Shown: in pieces, positions 1 through 8,753 of the stretch | Position numbering within the stretch: position 1 is the first letter of the stretch | How the letters are laid out: each line of letters starts with the position of its first letter | Assembly: GCA_023432405.1 (NCBI GenBank) | Contig: JAEYUQ010000020.1 | Span: forward strand, 1 to 52,713 | Source of the DNA: Actinomycetes bacterium | Lineage (GTDB): Bacteria > Actinomycetota > Actinomycetes > Mycobacteriales > Mycobacteriaceae | Length of the DNA: 52,713 nucleotides | Direction: 5' to 3' | Program-made: the position numbers and the translations under genes | Notes under the pieces: model-generated | What the model was told of the DNA's origin: nothing | The model's input: the letters and a program-made list of their open reading frames with translations, nothing else | Database searches by the model: none

Positions 1-686
1 AACTTCTTGCCGTCAGAGTCTGTCACTAGCGGCACAGTGATGGCGTGAACAGCCACATTATTGAGTCTGCGGTTCAAATCCACACCGGCCACAAGGTTGC
101 CCCACTGATCCCCGCCGCCAACTTGCAAGCTCACACCGTAGCGCCGATAGAGCTGCACATAGTCATTGGCTTGGAGAAGCATATAGGAGAACTCAGTAAA
201 GGAGATACCGTCGTTCTCGAGGCGTCGCTTGATGGTCTCACGATTGAGCATGGTGTTGAGGGAAAAATACTTGCCGACGTCCCGCAAGAACTCGATGACT
301 GTCATGTCCTGTGTCCATTCGCGGTTGTTCACCAGGGTTGCGGCGAAGGAGCCGTCAAAATCCACAAAGCGAGAAAGTTGAGCAGAGATCTTCTCCGTCC
401 ACTCAGCCACCTGTTCGTCACTGAGCATGGAACGCTCACCGACGTCGCGCGGATCCCCAATCATCCCTGTGGCGCCACCGGCAAGTACAAAGGGGTGATG
501 TCCAGCTTTCTGGAATCGCCTCAGCATCAGTAGAGGCACCAAATGCCCAGCATGAAGGGAAGGCCCTGTGGGATCAAAACCGCAATACAGGCTGATCGGT
601 TTCCCCGTTGCCTGAGATAGAGCCTCAAGATCCGTGGACTGGTTGATAAGCCCTTTGCGGCTTAATTCCTCAACAATCTGACTCAT
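1..686 (-). CDS. tyrS: Tyrosyl-tRNA synthetase, 5' part (runs off the window)
   Basis: Class I aminoacyl-tRNA synthetase that charges tRNA-Tyr. The N-terminal 228 residues are present, including the HIGH-type motif as HAGH (about residue 45), the tyrosine-site stretch FDPTG and QVGGGDQWGN. The window ends just as the KMSKS-type loop begins (DGKKF), so the C-terminal anticodon and S4-like domains lie outside. It is the last visible gene of the arginine operon direction, 19 bases after the Trm112-like gene, so it is probably co-transcribed. The start ATG at 686 gives the usual family N-terminus. An in-frame ATG at 695, close behind GGAGAG, is an alternative start. Confidence 0.96.
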   Translation of the reverse strand, partial: MSQIVEELSRKGLINQSTDLEALSQATGKPISLYCGFDPTGPSLHAGHLVPLLMLRRFQKAGHHPFVLAGGATGMIGDPRDVGERSMLSDEQVAEWTEKISAQLSRFVDFDGSFAATLVNNREWTQDMTVIEFLRDVGKYFSLNTMLNRETIKRRLENDGISFTEFSYMLLQANDYVQLYRRYGVSLQVGGGDQWGNLVAGVDLNRRLNNVAVHAITVPLVTDSDGKK

Positions 687-705
687 GACAATCATTCTCT
701 CCGTA

Positions 706-930
706 CTATTCCGCGGAAGCTCCATGCTCTGTGCGAGCTGATGTAGTGGTGCCCGTAGCATCTGACCAGTCCAGAGCTTCCTCAGCAAGAAGGACGGGTA
801 TTCCATCTTCGATGGGGTACGCGATGCGTAATCGGGGATTCACCAGCACCTGTTTGTCCTCGAGATACTCTAAGGCGCCGTGATCCTGGGGACACACAAG
901 AATATCGAGCAATCGCTGTTCCAGTGCCAT
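706..930 (-). CDS. Trm112-like / UPF0434 (YcaR) family small protein
   Basis: A 74-residue protein of the Trm112/UPF0434 family. The N-terminus (LLDILVCPQDHGALEYL) and the segment LVNPRLRIAYPIEDGIPVLL are characteristic. Eukaryotic Trm112 is a zinc-binding activator of methyltransferases, but the bacterial role is poorly defined. This copy keeps only the first cysteine of the zinc site (CPQD instead of CPxC), so zinc binding is unlikely. Its ATG directly follows the argH stop (TAA-ATG, no gap), so it should be translated by coupling from argH, with a GGGGAG ribosome site inside the end of argH. Confidence 0.88.
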   Translation of the reverse strand: MALEQRLLDILVCPQDHGALEYLEDKQVLVNPRLRIAYPIEDGIPVLLAEEALDWSDATGTTTSARTEHGASAE

Positions 931-2388
931 TTATGACTCCCCTGCCTTATCACGAGAAGGAACAACAGGCTGCTGAGCCCACTGACGGTAGGTGGCGTTG
1001 GCGCTATTGACTCGCTCACGCTGCTCTTCTACCCGGACAGCAGCAGTTCCTCCCCTGGTTGCCCGCGAGGCAACCGCCCCTTCCACTGTGAGCACACTAC
1101 GAACATTCGGGGTCAAGCGTGGATCAATGGCAGCTAATTCCTCATCCGTGAGATCAATAAGATCAACTCCTCGGGCTTCCGCCACACGCACTGCAGCCCC
1201 AGAAGCCTCATGCGACTCGCGGAAGGGAACCCCCTGCCGCACCATCCATTCAGCTAAATCCGTGGCCAGAGTGAATCCTGCTGGAGCAAGCTCCCTCAAC
1301 CGTTCCTCATGGAATACCAAGGTAGACACCAAGCCTGTCAGTGCCGGGAGTAAGAGATGAAGCTGAGCCACGGAGTCAAAGAGAGGCTCTTTATCCTCCT
1401 GAAGATCCCGGTTGTATGCCAATGGCTGAGCCTTCATAGTGGCCATCAGACCTGCTAGATTCCCGATGAGCCGTCCCGATTTGCCACGGGTGAGCTCTGC
1501 AACATCGGGGTTCTTCTTCTGCGGCATAATAGAAGATCCGGTGGACCAGGCGTCATCCAAGGTCACATAGCCAAACTCTGGGGTAGACCACGCAATGATT
1601 TCCTCGGCCAACCGGGACAGGTCCACACCTATTTGAGCCAACACGAAGGCAGCTTCCGTGGCAAAATCACGGGAAGCGGTGGCGTCAATAGAGTTGTCAG
1701 CAGCGCAATCAAAGCCCAATTCTTCCGCTATGGCTTCCGGGTCAAGATTCAGGGAGGAGCCCCCTAGTGCCCCAGAGCCGTAGGGTGAAACGGCTAACCG
1801 TTTGTCTAAATCTTGAATTCGCTCCATATCCCGTAACAGCGGTTGAGCATGAGCCAAAAGCTCATGAGCCAAAAGAATAGGCTGAGCTGCCTGGAAATGC
1901 GTCTTACCGGGCATCACAGTGTCCATGTGATGTTCTGCCTGAACGGAAAGAGCATCTACTAAGGCCGTTAGTTCCAGTGCCACTGACCGCAAGGCATCTC
2001 GGACCCACATCCGAAACAACGTAGCCACCTGGTCATTCCTGGAACGGCCAGCCCGCAGACGTCCCCCCACCTCGGGCCCAACAATCTCAATGAGACCACG
2101 TTCCAAGGCGCCGTGGACATCCTCATCGGTGGGGTCTGGTTGGAACTCCCCGGAGGCAACCTTGCGGCCTAGTTCTTCCAGACCGGCCTCCATAGTGGCG
2201 AAATCCTCATCTGTGAGCAATCCAGCACTATGTAAGACACGTGCGTGAGCTTGAGAGGCTGCAACATCATAAGGGGCTAATACCCAGTCAAACTGTGTGG
2301 ACACACTCAGAGCAAACATCGCCTCCGAAGGTCCACCCGAGAAACGTCCGCCCCACAGGGCACCCTTGTTGGTTTTATGCTGCTGCAT
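931..2388 (-). CDS. argH: Argininosuccinate lyase
   Basis: Cytosolic homotetrameric enzyme of the fumarase/aspartase superfamily, catalysing the last arginine step (argininosuccinate to arginine plus fumarate). The superfamily signature is at residues 284-294 (GSSIMPQKKNP), and SRNDQ near 116-120 and the TxH segment KTHFQAAQP near 162 also match. At 485 residues it has the family length. The start overlaps the argG stop by one base (TAATG), showing translational coupling. A C-terminal tail after the conserved core is rich in Arg and Glu. Confidence 0.98.
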   Translation of the reverse strand: MQQHKTNKGALWGGRFSGGPSEAMFALSVSTQFDWVLAPYDVAASQAHARVLHSAGLLTDEDFATMEAGLEELGRKVASGEFQPDPTDEDVHGALERGLIEIVGPEVGGRLRAGRSRNDQVATLFRMWVRDALRSVALELTALVDALSVQAEHHMDTVMPGKTHFQAAQPILLAHELLAHAQPLLRDMERIQDLDKRLAVSPYGSGALGGSSLNLDPEAIAEELGFDCAADNSIDATASRDFATEAAFVLAQIGVDLSRLAEEIIAWSTPEFGYVTLDDAWSTGSSIMPQKKNPDVAELTRGKSGRLIGNLAGLMATMKAQPLAYNRDLQEDKEPLFDSVAQLHLLLPALTGLVSTLVFHEERLRELAPAGFTLATDLAEWMVRQGVPFRESHEASGAAVRVAEARGVDLIDLTDEELAAIDPRLTPNVRSVLTVEGAVASRATRGGTAAVRVEEQRERVNSANATYRQWAQQPVVPSRDKAGES

Positions 2389-3605
2389 TACTGCTGTGCC
2401 TCACGGTCCTGAGCTTCACGATCACGCTTGTTCGCAATCTTGGAGGATAGGCCGTGGAGCTGCACAAAGCCCTTGGACAAGGATTGATCAAACTGATCCC
2501 CTGTGTCATAGGTGGCTAAATCAAAGTCGTAGAGAGATTCCTCTGAACGACGCCCGTTCACCACGGCTTTACCCGCATGAAGGACCATGCGAATATCCCC
2601 GGTAACGTGCTCCTGAGTAGAGGCGATAAAGGCGTCAAGGGATTTCTTAAGAGGTCCAAACCAAAGGCCGTCGTAGACTTCCTCAGACCAGCGGGCGTCG
2701 ATAAGGCGCTTGTAGCGGGCCAACTCGCGCTCCACAGTGACATCCTCTAAGGCCTCATGGGCAGTGATGAGCGTCACGGCTGCAGGAGCTTCGTAGACCT
2801 CACGGGACTTAATGCCCACCAGACGATCCTCAACCATGTCCAAACGACCAATTCCTTGGGCACCGGCGCGCTGATTGAGTTCTTCAATGGCTTCCAGCAC
2901 GGTCACAGGACGCCCATCAATGGCCACCGGAACACCGGCCTTGAAGGAGATGATGACTTCATCGGGGGCATTCCCTAACGCAGGATCTTCTGTGTATGCG
3001 TAGAGATCCTTAGTAGGGGCATTCCACAAATCTTCCAGGAATCCCGTTTCCACCGCACGTCCCCACACATTTTGGTCAATGGAGAACGGAGACTTCTTGG
3101 ACTGTTCGATAGGAAGGTTGATCTTCTCTGCATAGGCGATGGCCTTATCGCGAGTCCAGGCGTAGTCACGCGCCGGAGCCACAATTTCCACTGAGGGGTC
3201 CAGATCCATGAACCCAACCTCAAAACGGACCTGGTCATTCCCCTTGCCGGTGCAGCCGTGAGCCACGTGAGTGCAGTTGAACTCTTGAGCAGCTTCAATG
3301 AGGTGCTTAACGATGAGCGGACGCGAAATAGCAGACACCAGCGGATACTGCTTCATGTAAAGACCGTTGGCCTGGATGGTGGGTGCGCAGTACTCGTTGG
3401 CAAACTCTTCTTTGGCATCAATAACGATAGCTTCCACAGCGCCACAGTCCAGGGCACGCTGGCGCACAGACTCCATGTCCTCTCCACCCTGCCCCAGATC
3501 CAAGGACACGGCCACCACCTCACCATGAAGCATCTCACCCAGATAGGGAATGGCCACAGAGGTATCGAGACCGCCAGAGTATGCGAGAACAACGCGATTA
3601 GTCAT
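2388..3605 (-). CDS. argG: Argininosuccinate synthase
   Basis: ATP-dependent ligation of citrulline and aspartate to argininosuccinate (AMP-forming). The N-terminal ATP-pyrophosphatase loop AYSGGLDTS spans residues 8-16, followed by the conserved DLGQG. The segments HGCTGKGNDQVRFE and YAWTRDKAI are typical of the enzyme. At 405 residues it has normal length. A ribosome site AAGGAG lies nine or ten bases before the ATG. The gene follows argR by 45 bases and is coupled to argH downstream. Confidence 0.98.
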   Translation of the reverse strand: MTNRVVLAYSGGLDTSVAIPYLGEMLHGEVVAVSLDLGQGGEDMESVRQRALDCGAVEAIVIDAKEEFANEYCAPTIQANGLYMKQYPLVSAISRPLIVKHLIEAAQEFNCTHVAHGCTGKGNDQVRFEVGFMDLDPSVEIVAPARDYAWTRDKAIAYAEKINLPIEQSKKSPFSIDQNVWGRAVETGFLEDLWNAPTKDLYAYTEDPALGNAPDEVIISFKAGVPVAIDGRPVTVLEAIEELNQRAGAQGIGRLDMVEDRLVGIKSREVYEAPAAVTLITAHEALEDVTVERELARYKRLIDARWSEEVYDGLWFGPLKKSLDAFIASTQEHVTGDIRMVLHAGKAVVNGRRSEESLYDFDLATYDTGDQFDQSLSKGFVQLHGLSSKIANKRDREAQDREAQQ

Positions 3606-3650
3606 GTGAATTTTCTCCTTGAGAGATAAACCTTGAAGTTAGACGTTACT

Positions 3651-4145
3651 TTAGTTGGACGTGGAATTAGTGAGTATTCTGCCCAGCTCTTTACCTGTAA
3701 GGGGTTCTCGAGCCAGCACAAAGACGGTGTCGTCTCCGGCGATACAACCAACAACCTCGTGCATCCCTACCCGATCAATAAAACTGGCCAGATACTGAGC
3801 CGCTCCGGGAGGAGTTCTCAAAACAGCAATGTCACGGGACCAATCTATAGAGATGACAAGGTCATCGAGCATCTTTCGGAGTTTGTCTCGGGTACCAGCA
3901 GAAAAATCGGTGAGAGGCTGACCGGGAGCACCGAGGACATAGTAGGCCCGCCCTTTGCCGGTGCGAATCTTTCTGGCACCTAGTTCATCGAGATCCCTGG
4001 ACAAGGTGGCTTGGGTGATCTCGATGCCCTCTTGGGAGAGAATCTCGGACAGCTCACTTTGGGAGTGAACCATTGTGGATTCCAAGATCGTGGTAATACG
4101 CCCTTGGCGTACAGCACGGGACACAGTGGATGTTTGATCTGCCAC
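3651..4145 (-). CDS. argR: Arginine repressor ArgR
   Basis: Hexameric, arginine-dependent transcription regulator of arginine genes. The N-terminal winged-helix domain (about 14-65) contains the recognition segment SQ.ATLSRDLDELG (44-56). The C-terminal oligomerisation and arginine-binding domain has GCIAGDDT at 133-140, close to the usual GTIAGDDT. At 164 residues it has family length. It starts with GTG at 4145, three bases after the argF stop, with a GGTGGAG ribosome site inside the end of argF. Being inside the operon it probably controls, it should be autoregulated through the operator in front of argC. Confidence 0.96.
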   Translation of the reverse strand: MADQTSTVSRAVRQGRITTILESTMVHSQSELSEILSQEGIEITQATLSRDLDELGARKIRTGKGRAYYVLGAPGQPLTDFSAGTRDKLRKMLDDLVISIDWSRDIAVLRTPPGAAQYLASFIDRVGMHEVVGCIAGDDTVFVLAREPLTGKELGRILTNSTSN

Positions 4146-4148
4146 CAG

Positions 4149-5213
4149 TTACTCCACCTCACCAGCTTGAAGGCGTCTGTTGTAGTCCAGCAACCAAATC
4201 AAGAGCGCCTTTTGGGCATGGAGCCTGTTCTCTGCCTCGTCCCAGGCTGCACTCTGAGGACCGTCAATCACCTCGGCGGTCACCTCACTTCCGCGATAGG
4301 CAGGAAGGCAGTGGAGGAAAATGGCTGAGTCTTTCGCCTTGGCCATCACGTCCGCATTCACCTGGTACGGCAGGAAGGGTGTGCGACGATCCAAACCATC
4401 ACTCTCCATTCCCATAGAAACCCAGGTATCGGTGATTACCACATCAGCATCTTGAACCTCAGCGACGTCGTTTGTGACACAAATGTGCGCACCAGTCAGC
4501 TGCGCACGAGTTTCAGCCCGCTCAACGAAGGCTTGCTGAGGCTGGAACCCCTCCGGCGCGATAATGGAAATATCCATACCTGCCGTGGCGAATCCCAGAA
4601 GGTAACTATTAGCCATATTGTTGTTGCCGTCTCCCATATAGACGGCTTTCCTCCCGCGGAGTCCGGCAGAGCCTTCATCCGGGCAAAAACGCTCAATACA
4701 GGTTTGCAGGTCTGCCAGAATCTGACAGGGGTGCAAATCATCTGAGAGGGCATTGACAATAGGAACGGTAGCTGTCTCAGCCATATCCAGGAGGTTTTGG
4801 TGCGCATAGGTTCGCCACACAATCCCTGAGACAAAGCGAGAGAGTACACGCGCGGTGTCCTGGTACGTCTCCCCTTTGCCCATCTGAGTTCCCTTGGTCT
4901 CAGTGACAATTGCTTGACCGCCCATGTGAGCAATGGCGGTGTCAAAGGAGAAGCGGGTGCGTGTGGAGGTTTTATCAAAAAGAACAGCCATAGTCTGAGG
5001 GCCTGCAAGTGGGCGGTACTTAAAAGGCTCTTTTTTGACCTCGGCAGCCAGTGTGAGTACTTCGGCTTGTTCGGCCGGAGTTAAATCGTCATCCGCAAGA
5101 AAGTGACGCGGACGAAACTCACCTGGCTGAGGTGCTATGCGCTGAGGTGTGTCGTGACTGGAACCGCTGTTATAAGGTGCTTCAGGGTTGTGGCGAGGGG
5201 TAAAGTTCTCCAT
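4149..5213 (-). CDS. argF: Ornithine carbamoyltransferase
   Basis: Transfers carbamoyl from carbamoyl phosphate to ornithine, giving citrulline, as a cytosolic trimer. The carbamoyl phosphate loop STRTR is at about residues 83-87, HPCQ lies in the middle, and the ornithine-site motif HCLPAYRG is near the C-terminus. I chose ATG 5213 because AAAGGA lies nine bases upstream; GTG 5216 is equally possible. The frame stays open to GTG 5261 and ATG 5258, which overlap the argD stop. Even from 5213 there are about 34 residues, rich in Pro, Ser and His, before RHFL, where the enzyme normally begins. This is an unusual N-terminal extension. Confidence 0.95.
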   Translation of the reverse strand: MENFTPRHNPEAPYNSGSSHDTPQRIAPQPGEFRPRHFLADDDLTPAEQAEVLTLAAEVKKEPFKYRPLAGPQTMAVLFDKTSTRTRFSFDTAIAHMGGQAIVTETKGTQMGKGETYQDTARVLSRFVSGIVWRTYAHQNLLDMAETATVPIVNALSDDLHPCQILADLQTCIERFCPDEGSAGLRGRKAVYMGDGNNNMANSYLLGFATAGMDISIIAPEGFQPQQAFVERAETRAQLTGAHICVTNDVAEVQDADVVITDTWVSMGMESDGLDRRTPFLPYQVNADVMAKAKDSAIFLHCLPAYRGSEVTAEVIDGPQSAAWDEAENRLHAQKALLIWLLDYNRRLQAGEVE

Positions 5214-5257
5214 CACATCGTGTCCTTTCAAGGTGTGTTGTATCTGTGGTGCCGTCA

Positions 5258-6448
5258 TCACAGTGACCTAAGAAGCTGCTGGAACCTCTTGATGAACTCG
5301 GCAATATCGTCGTCAGTGATCACCAAAGGGGGCACCAGGCGAATCACATTCTTCTGGGGTGCATTAAGGATGAGCCCCTCACTGAGTCCCTTGGCCACCG
5401 CTTCCTTGGCGACGTCCCGGCTGAGAACTACCCCAAGCATGAGACCGCGCCCACGGACAGACTCCACTCCTTCAAGGGAACGCAACTGCTCAGCGAGAAG
5501 CGCACCACGAGCAGTGACACCCGCCAGAAAATCCTCATCCACAACATCTAAGACCGCGTTCGCTGCCGCACAGCACACGGGGTTTCCCCCAAAGGTGGTT
5601 CCGTGAGTACCTGGGGTAAACAAGGTGGCAGCCTCTCCGTGCGCCACACAGGCTGCTAGAGGAAGACCACCTCCCAAGGCTTTCGCCAAAGTGACAATGT
5701 CCGGAACCACGCCCGGCTCGTGTTGGAAAGCGAAGAAATCTCCTGTGCGTCCAACGCCGGTTTGAACCTCATCCACAATCATGAGGATGCTGTACTGGTT
5801 GCACAGTTCTCGAACCTCACGGAGGAATCCTTCGGGTGCCGGAATCACTCCCGTCTCACCCTGGATAGGTTCCAGAACAATGGCTGCCACATCCTGCGGA
5901 TCCTGCTCCACGAGATTCCGCAGAGACTGGACATCCCCGTAGGGGTAGTACTCCACACCGGCGGGCATGGGTTCAAAGGGGGCGCGCTTCTCGGGCTGGC
6001 CAGTAAGCGCCAAAGCACCCATAGTACGACCGTGGAATCCATGCACTGCCGACAGAATCCTTCGCTTGCCAGTCAAGCGGGCTAATTTAAAAGCCGCCTC
6101 ATTGGCTTCGGCACCCGAATTACAGAAATACACCCGTGGATTCTTCACAGAGGGATCAACGCTTTGCAGTTTTTCGGACAAACGAGCTCCCAACCTTAAG
6201 GCGGGTTCAGTGGCAAAGAGATTTGAGCAATGCCCCAAAGTGTTAATCTGCGCCGTGACTGCCTGGACAACAGCCGGATGAGCTTGGCCCAGGGAATTGA
6301 CAGCTATACCCGAGAGCATATCAATGTACTCAGTGCCATCGGCGTCGATAAGCCAGGCCCCGTGACCCCCCACAATCTCAATTTGAGGAGATCCATAGTT
6401 GTCCATAAAAGTGGAATTCCACTGGGCAATAGCTTCAGCGTTGGTCAT
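5258..6448 (-). CDS. argD: Acetylornithine aminotransferase
   Basis: PLP-dependent class III aminotransferase converting N-acetylglutamate semialdehyde to N-acetylornithine with glutamate as donor. Visible features are the phosphate-site stretch FCNSGAEANEAAFKLAR (108-124), the pyridine-N aspartate in IVDEVQTG (D226) and the Schiff-base lysine in TLAKALGGG (K256). At 396 residues it has family length. Its ATG overlaps the argB stop as ATGA, and its own stop overlaps the longest argF frame, so argB-argD are translationally coupled. It may also act as succinyldiaminopimelate aminotransferase, as reported for relatives; that cannot be judged here. Confidence 0.97.
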   Translation of the reverse strand: MTNAEAIAQWNSTFMDNYGSPQIEIVGGHGAWLIDADGTEYIDMLSGIAVNSLGQAHPAVVQAVTAQINTLGHCSNLFATEPALRLGARLSEKLQSVDPSVKNPRVYFCNSGAEANEAAFKLARLTGKRRILSAVHGFHGRTMGALALTGQPEKRAPFEPMPAGVEYYPYGDVQSLRNLVEQDPQDVAAIVLEPIQGETGVIPAPEGFLREVRELCNQYSILMIVDEVQTGVGRTGDFFAFQHEPGVVPDIVTLAKALGGGLPLAACVAHGEAATLFTPGTHGTTFGGNPVCCAAANAVLDVVDEDFLAGVTARGALLAEQLRSLEGVESVRGRGLMLGVVLSRDVAKEAVAKGLSEGLILNAPQKNVIRLVPPLVITDDDIAEFIKRFQQLLRSL

Positions 6449-7377
6449 TGAAGCTCCTTCCAGGCAGCGCCATCAGGATAGTTAGAACGGTCATAGTTTT
6501 CAGGTAACACCATCGTTCCGATACCGCCGGTTGTCATCAATTCCAGAATGACTGCATGGGCAATTCTCCCATCAATAACATGAGCTGCAGAAACTCCATG
6601 CTCTATGGCTGTCAGACAGGACTCCATCTTTGGAATCATCCCTGTCTCTAGCTTCGGTATCAAAGAACGCAACGTATCGGCGGTAATCGTAGATAACAGA
6701 GAGGACTGATCCGGCCAGTCAGAGTACACACCCTTCACATTGGTGAGCATAAGAAGGCGATCTGCATGAATTGCTGCAGCTAAAGCACCAGCGGCCGTAT
6801 CAGCGTTGATGTTATACACAGTCCCGTCCACGCCCGGAGCGATAGTGGATACCACAGGAATACGCCCAGCCTCAATGATGTCCATCAGTGCAGAGGGATC
6901 AACATCCACAATGTCCCCCACCTGACCGATATCCGTAGGAACTCCTTCAATCTCTACAAGAAGCTTTTCAGCGGTGAAGAGCCCCGCGTCCTCACCGGAG
7001 GTGCCTACGGCATAGGGGCCGTAAGAGTTAATGAGGTTCACCAGATCGCGCCCCACCTGCCCGAAAAGAACCATCCTGACAACGTCCATAATCTCGGAAG
7101 AAGTCACACGACGCCCACCGCGAAACTCTCCTTCCATGCCCAAGCGTTCCAGCATGGCGTTGATTTGGGGACCTCCCCCATGCACCACCACAGGTTTGGC
7201 ACCCACTGTTCTCAAGAACACCATATCCGCGGCAAACGCAGCCTTGAGAGCATCATCGGTCATAGCGTTTCCGCCATATTTAACCACCACGATGTTGTCG
7301 CGGTAGTGCATAAGCCAGGGAAGGGCGTCGGCAAGGATTTCGGCGCGCTGTGTGATACTGATTCCAGGTACTGACAT
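6445..7377 (-). CDS. argB: Acetylglutamate kinase
   Basis: Amino acid kinase family enzyme that phosphorylates N-acetylglutamate. It is the usual arginine feedback point in organisms with the cyclic (ArgJ) pathway. Visible are the lysine of VKYGGNAM (about 32-39), the glycine loop VVHGGGPQ, and NINADTAAGALA near the nucleotide site. I chose ATG 7377, giving 310 residues, because AAGGTG sits six bases before it. The frame is open to a TTG at 7395 that lacks such a site. The stop overlaps the argD start (ATGA). Confidence 0.97.
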   Translation of the reverse strand: MSVPGISITQRAEILADALPWLMHYRDNIVVVKYGGNAMTDDALKAAFAADMVFLRTVGAKPVVVHGGGPQINAMLERLGMEGEFRGGRRVTSSEIMDVVRMVLFGQVGRDLVNLINSYGPYAVGTSGEDAGLFTAEKLLVEIEGVPTDIGQVGDIVDVDPSALMDIIEAGRIPVVSTIAPGVDGTVYNINADTAAGALAAAIHADRLLMLTNVKGVYSDWPDQSSLLSTITADTLRSLIPKLETGMIPKMESCLTAIEHGVSAAHVIDGRIAHAVILELMTTGGIGTMVLPENYDRSNYPDGAAWKELQ

Positions 7378-7456
7378 CGTATTCACCTTAGACAAGCGAG
7401 AGTGTGTAGTGGAGCGGGAAAAGTACTGAACCGAAGAGCTATACGCAGGTGTTGTA

Positions 7457-8689
7457 CTAGGTGGTGTAGGCCGAATTGATTTCCACGTAGTCGTGTGAAA
7501 GATCAGTGGTATAAACCGTACCTTCGCCTGAGCCTTGAGTGCCTAAATCAATCTCTACCAGAATGTCCGATCCTGTCAGATCCACTTGGCGAGCGTCGGG
7601 AGTGCCAGTGGACTGCTGGCACACCAGATGTCCATTAAAAGCCACCGAGATATTGTCCGGATCCATCTCCGCCGGAGCCATACCGACGGCCGCCAGTATC
7701 CTCCCCCAGTTTGGATCAGAACCGAACATGGCAGTTTTACAGAGGTTATCGCGCCCCACCACTCGGGCGGCCTCCACCGCCTCAGCATCGGTAGCCGTAC
7801 CTCGCACCGTGATGGTGACGCGCTTGGTTACGCCCTCAGCATCAGATTGCATCTGACGAGTAATGTCTGCACACGCTGCTTGAACAGCCTGAGCGAACTG
7901 CTCAGCAGTGGGCTTAACCCCGGAAACACCTGAGGCCATGATAATGACAGTGTCATTGGTTGAGGTAGTGCCATCAATATCGAGGCGATTGAAAGTAGTG
8001 GACACTGAGCTGTGGAGGGCTTGCTCGGCTACCTCAGGGCTAACAACAGCGTCTGTGGTGAGCACCACCAACATGGTGGCCAGTGATGGCGAAATCATCC
8101 CAACCCCCTTCCCCATACCACCCAGCACCCAGCCATCAGCTAAGACCACGGTTTCTTTGGGGACAGTATCTGTAGTCATGATGGCTACTGCAGCCTGCGC
8201 ACCGTGATCTCCCAGCTGTGGGACAAGGGACTCAATACCGGCATGGACCTTCTCCATAGGTAACGGCTCCCCGATAATTCCCGTGGAACACACAGCGACG
8301 TCCAGAGGGTCGATGCCTAGAGCATCTGCCACGTGGCGGGCGGTCTCTTGGGTGTCTGTATCACCAGCGGGCCCATTGCACGCATTGGCGTTACCAGCAT
8401 TGAGCACAACTGCTTGAAGCACACCATTGGCAATAGCCGCGCGACTCCACTTCACGGGACTTGCGCACACACGATTTCGTGTAAAAACGGCTGCTGCCGT
8501 GTGGAGTGGTCCCTCGTTGATAACGAGTGCCATATCTGGTTTGCCGGATGGTTTAATTCCGGCCGTGGTGGCTGCAGCCTTGAATCCCTGTGGCGCGGTA
8601 ACCCCGCGAGACGTACTACCAGCCTGTGCCGGACTGGTTCCTTGAGACAAGTGAGCGCTTGCTTGTGCTGTGGTTTCTTGAGAATTCAT
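7457..8689 (-). CDS. argJ: Glutamate N-acetyltransferase / amino-acid acetyltransferase ArgJ
   Basis: Transfers the acetyl group from acetylornithine to glutamate (cyclic pathway), and in bifunctional forms also from acetyl-CoA. The precursor cleaves itself into alpha and beta chains before the nucleophilic threonine in SLATML (Ala204-Thr205), which follows GKGVGMISP. The TTDTVPKE and STGIIGEP segments are also typical. It has 410 residues, with a roughly 25-residue low-complexity N-terminus rich in Gln, Ser and Thr before the conserved part. A good ribosome site AAGGAA lies seven bases before ATG. Whether this copy is mono- or bifunctional cannot be told from the sequence. Confidence 0.97.
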   Translation of the reverse strand: MNSQETTAQASAHLSQGTSPAQAGSTSRGVTAPQGFKAAATTAGIKPSGKPDMALVINEGPLHTAAAVFTRNRVCASPVKWSRAAIANGVLQAVVLNAGNANACNGPAGDTDTQETARHVADALGIDPLDVAVCSTGIIGEPLPMEKVHAGIESLVPQLGDHGAQAAVAIMTTDTVPKETVVLADGWVLGGMGKGVGMISPSLATMLVVLTTDAVVSPEVAEQALHSSVSTTFNRLDIDGTTSTNDTVIIMASGVSGVKPTAEQFAQAVQAACADITRQMQSDAEGVTKRVTITVRGTATDAEAVEAARVVGRDNLCKTAMFGSDPNWGRILAAVGMAPAEMDPDNISVAFNGHLVCQQSTGTPDARQVDLTGSDILVEIDLGTQGSGEGTVYTTDLSHDYVEINSAYTT

Positions 8690-8753
8690 GAAACGTTCCT
8701 TGGGCTGAAGATACTGTGGACGAACTATCAGAATAGGGCTGACAAGGCCTAGG

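Noticed and set aside
706..930. Loss of zinc cysteines in the Trm112-like protein
   Set aside because: CPxD in place of CPxC is common in bacterial UPF0434 proteins, so it is a family feature rather than a novelty.
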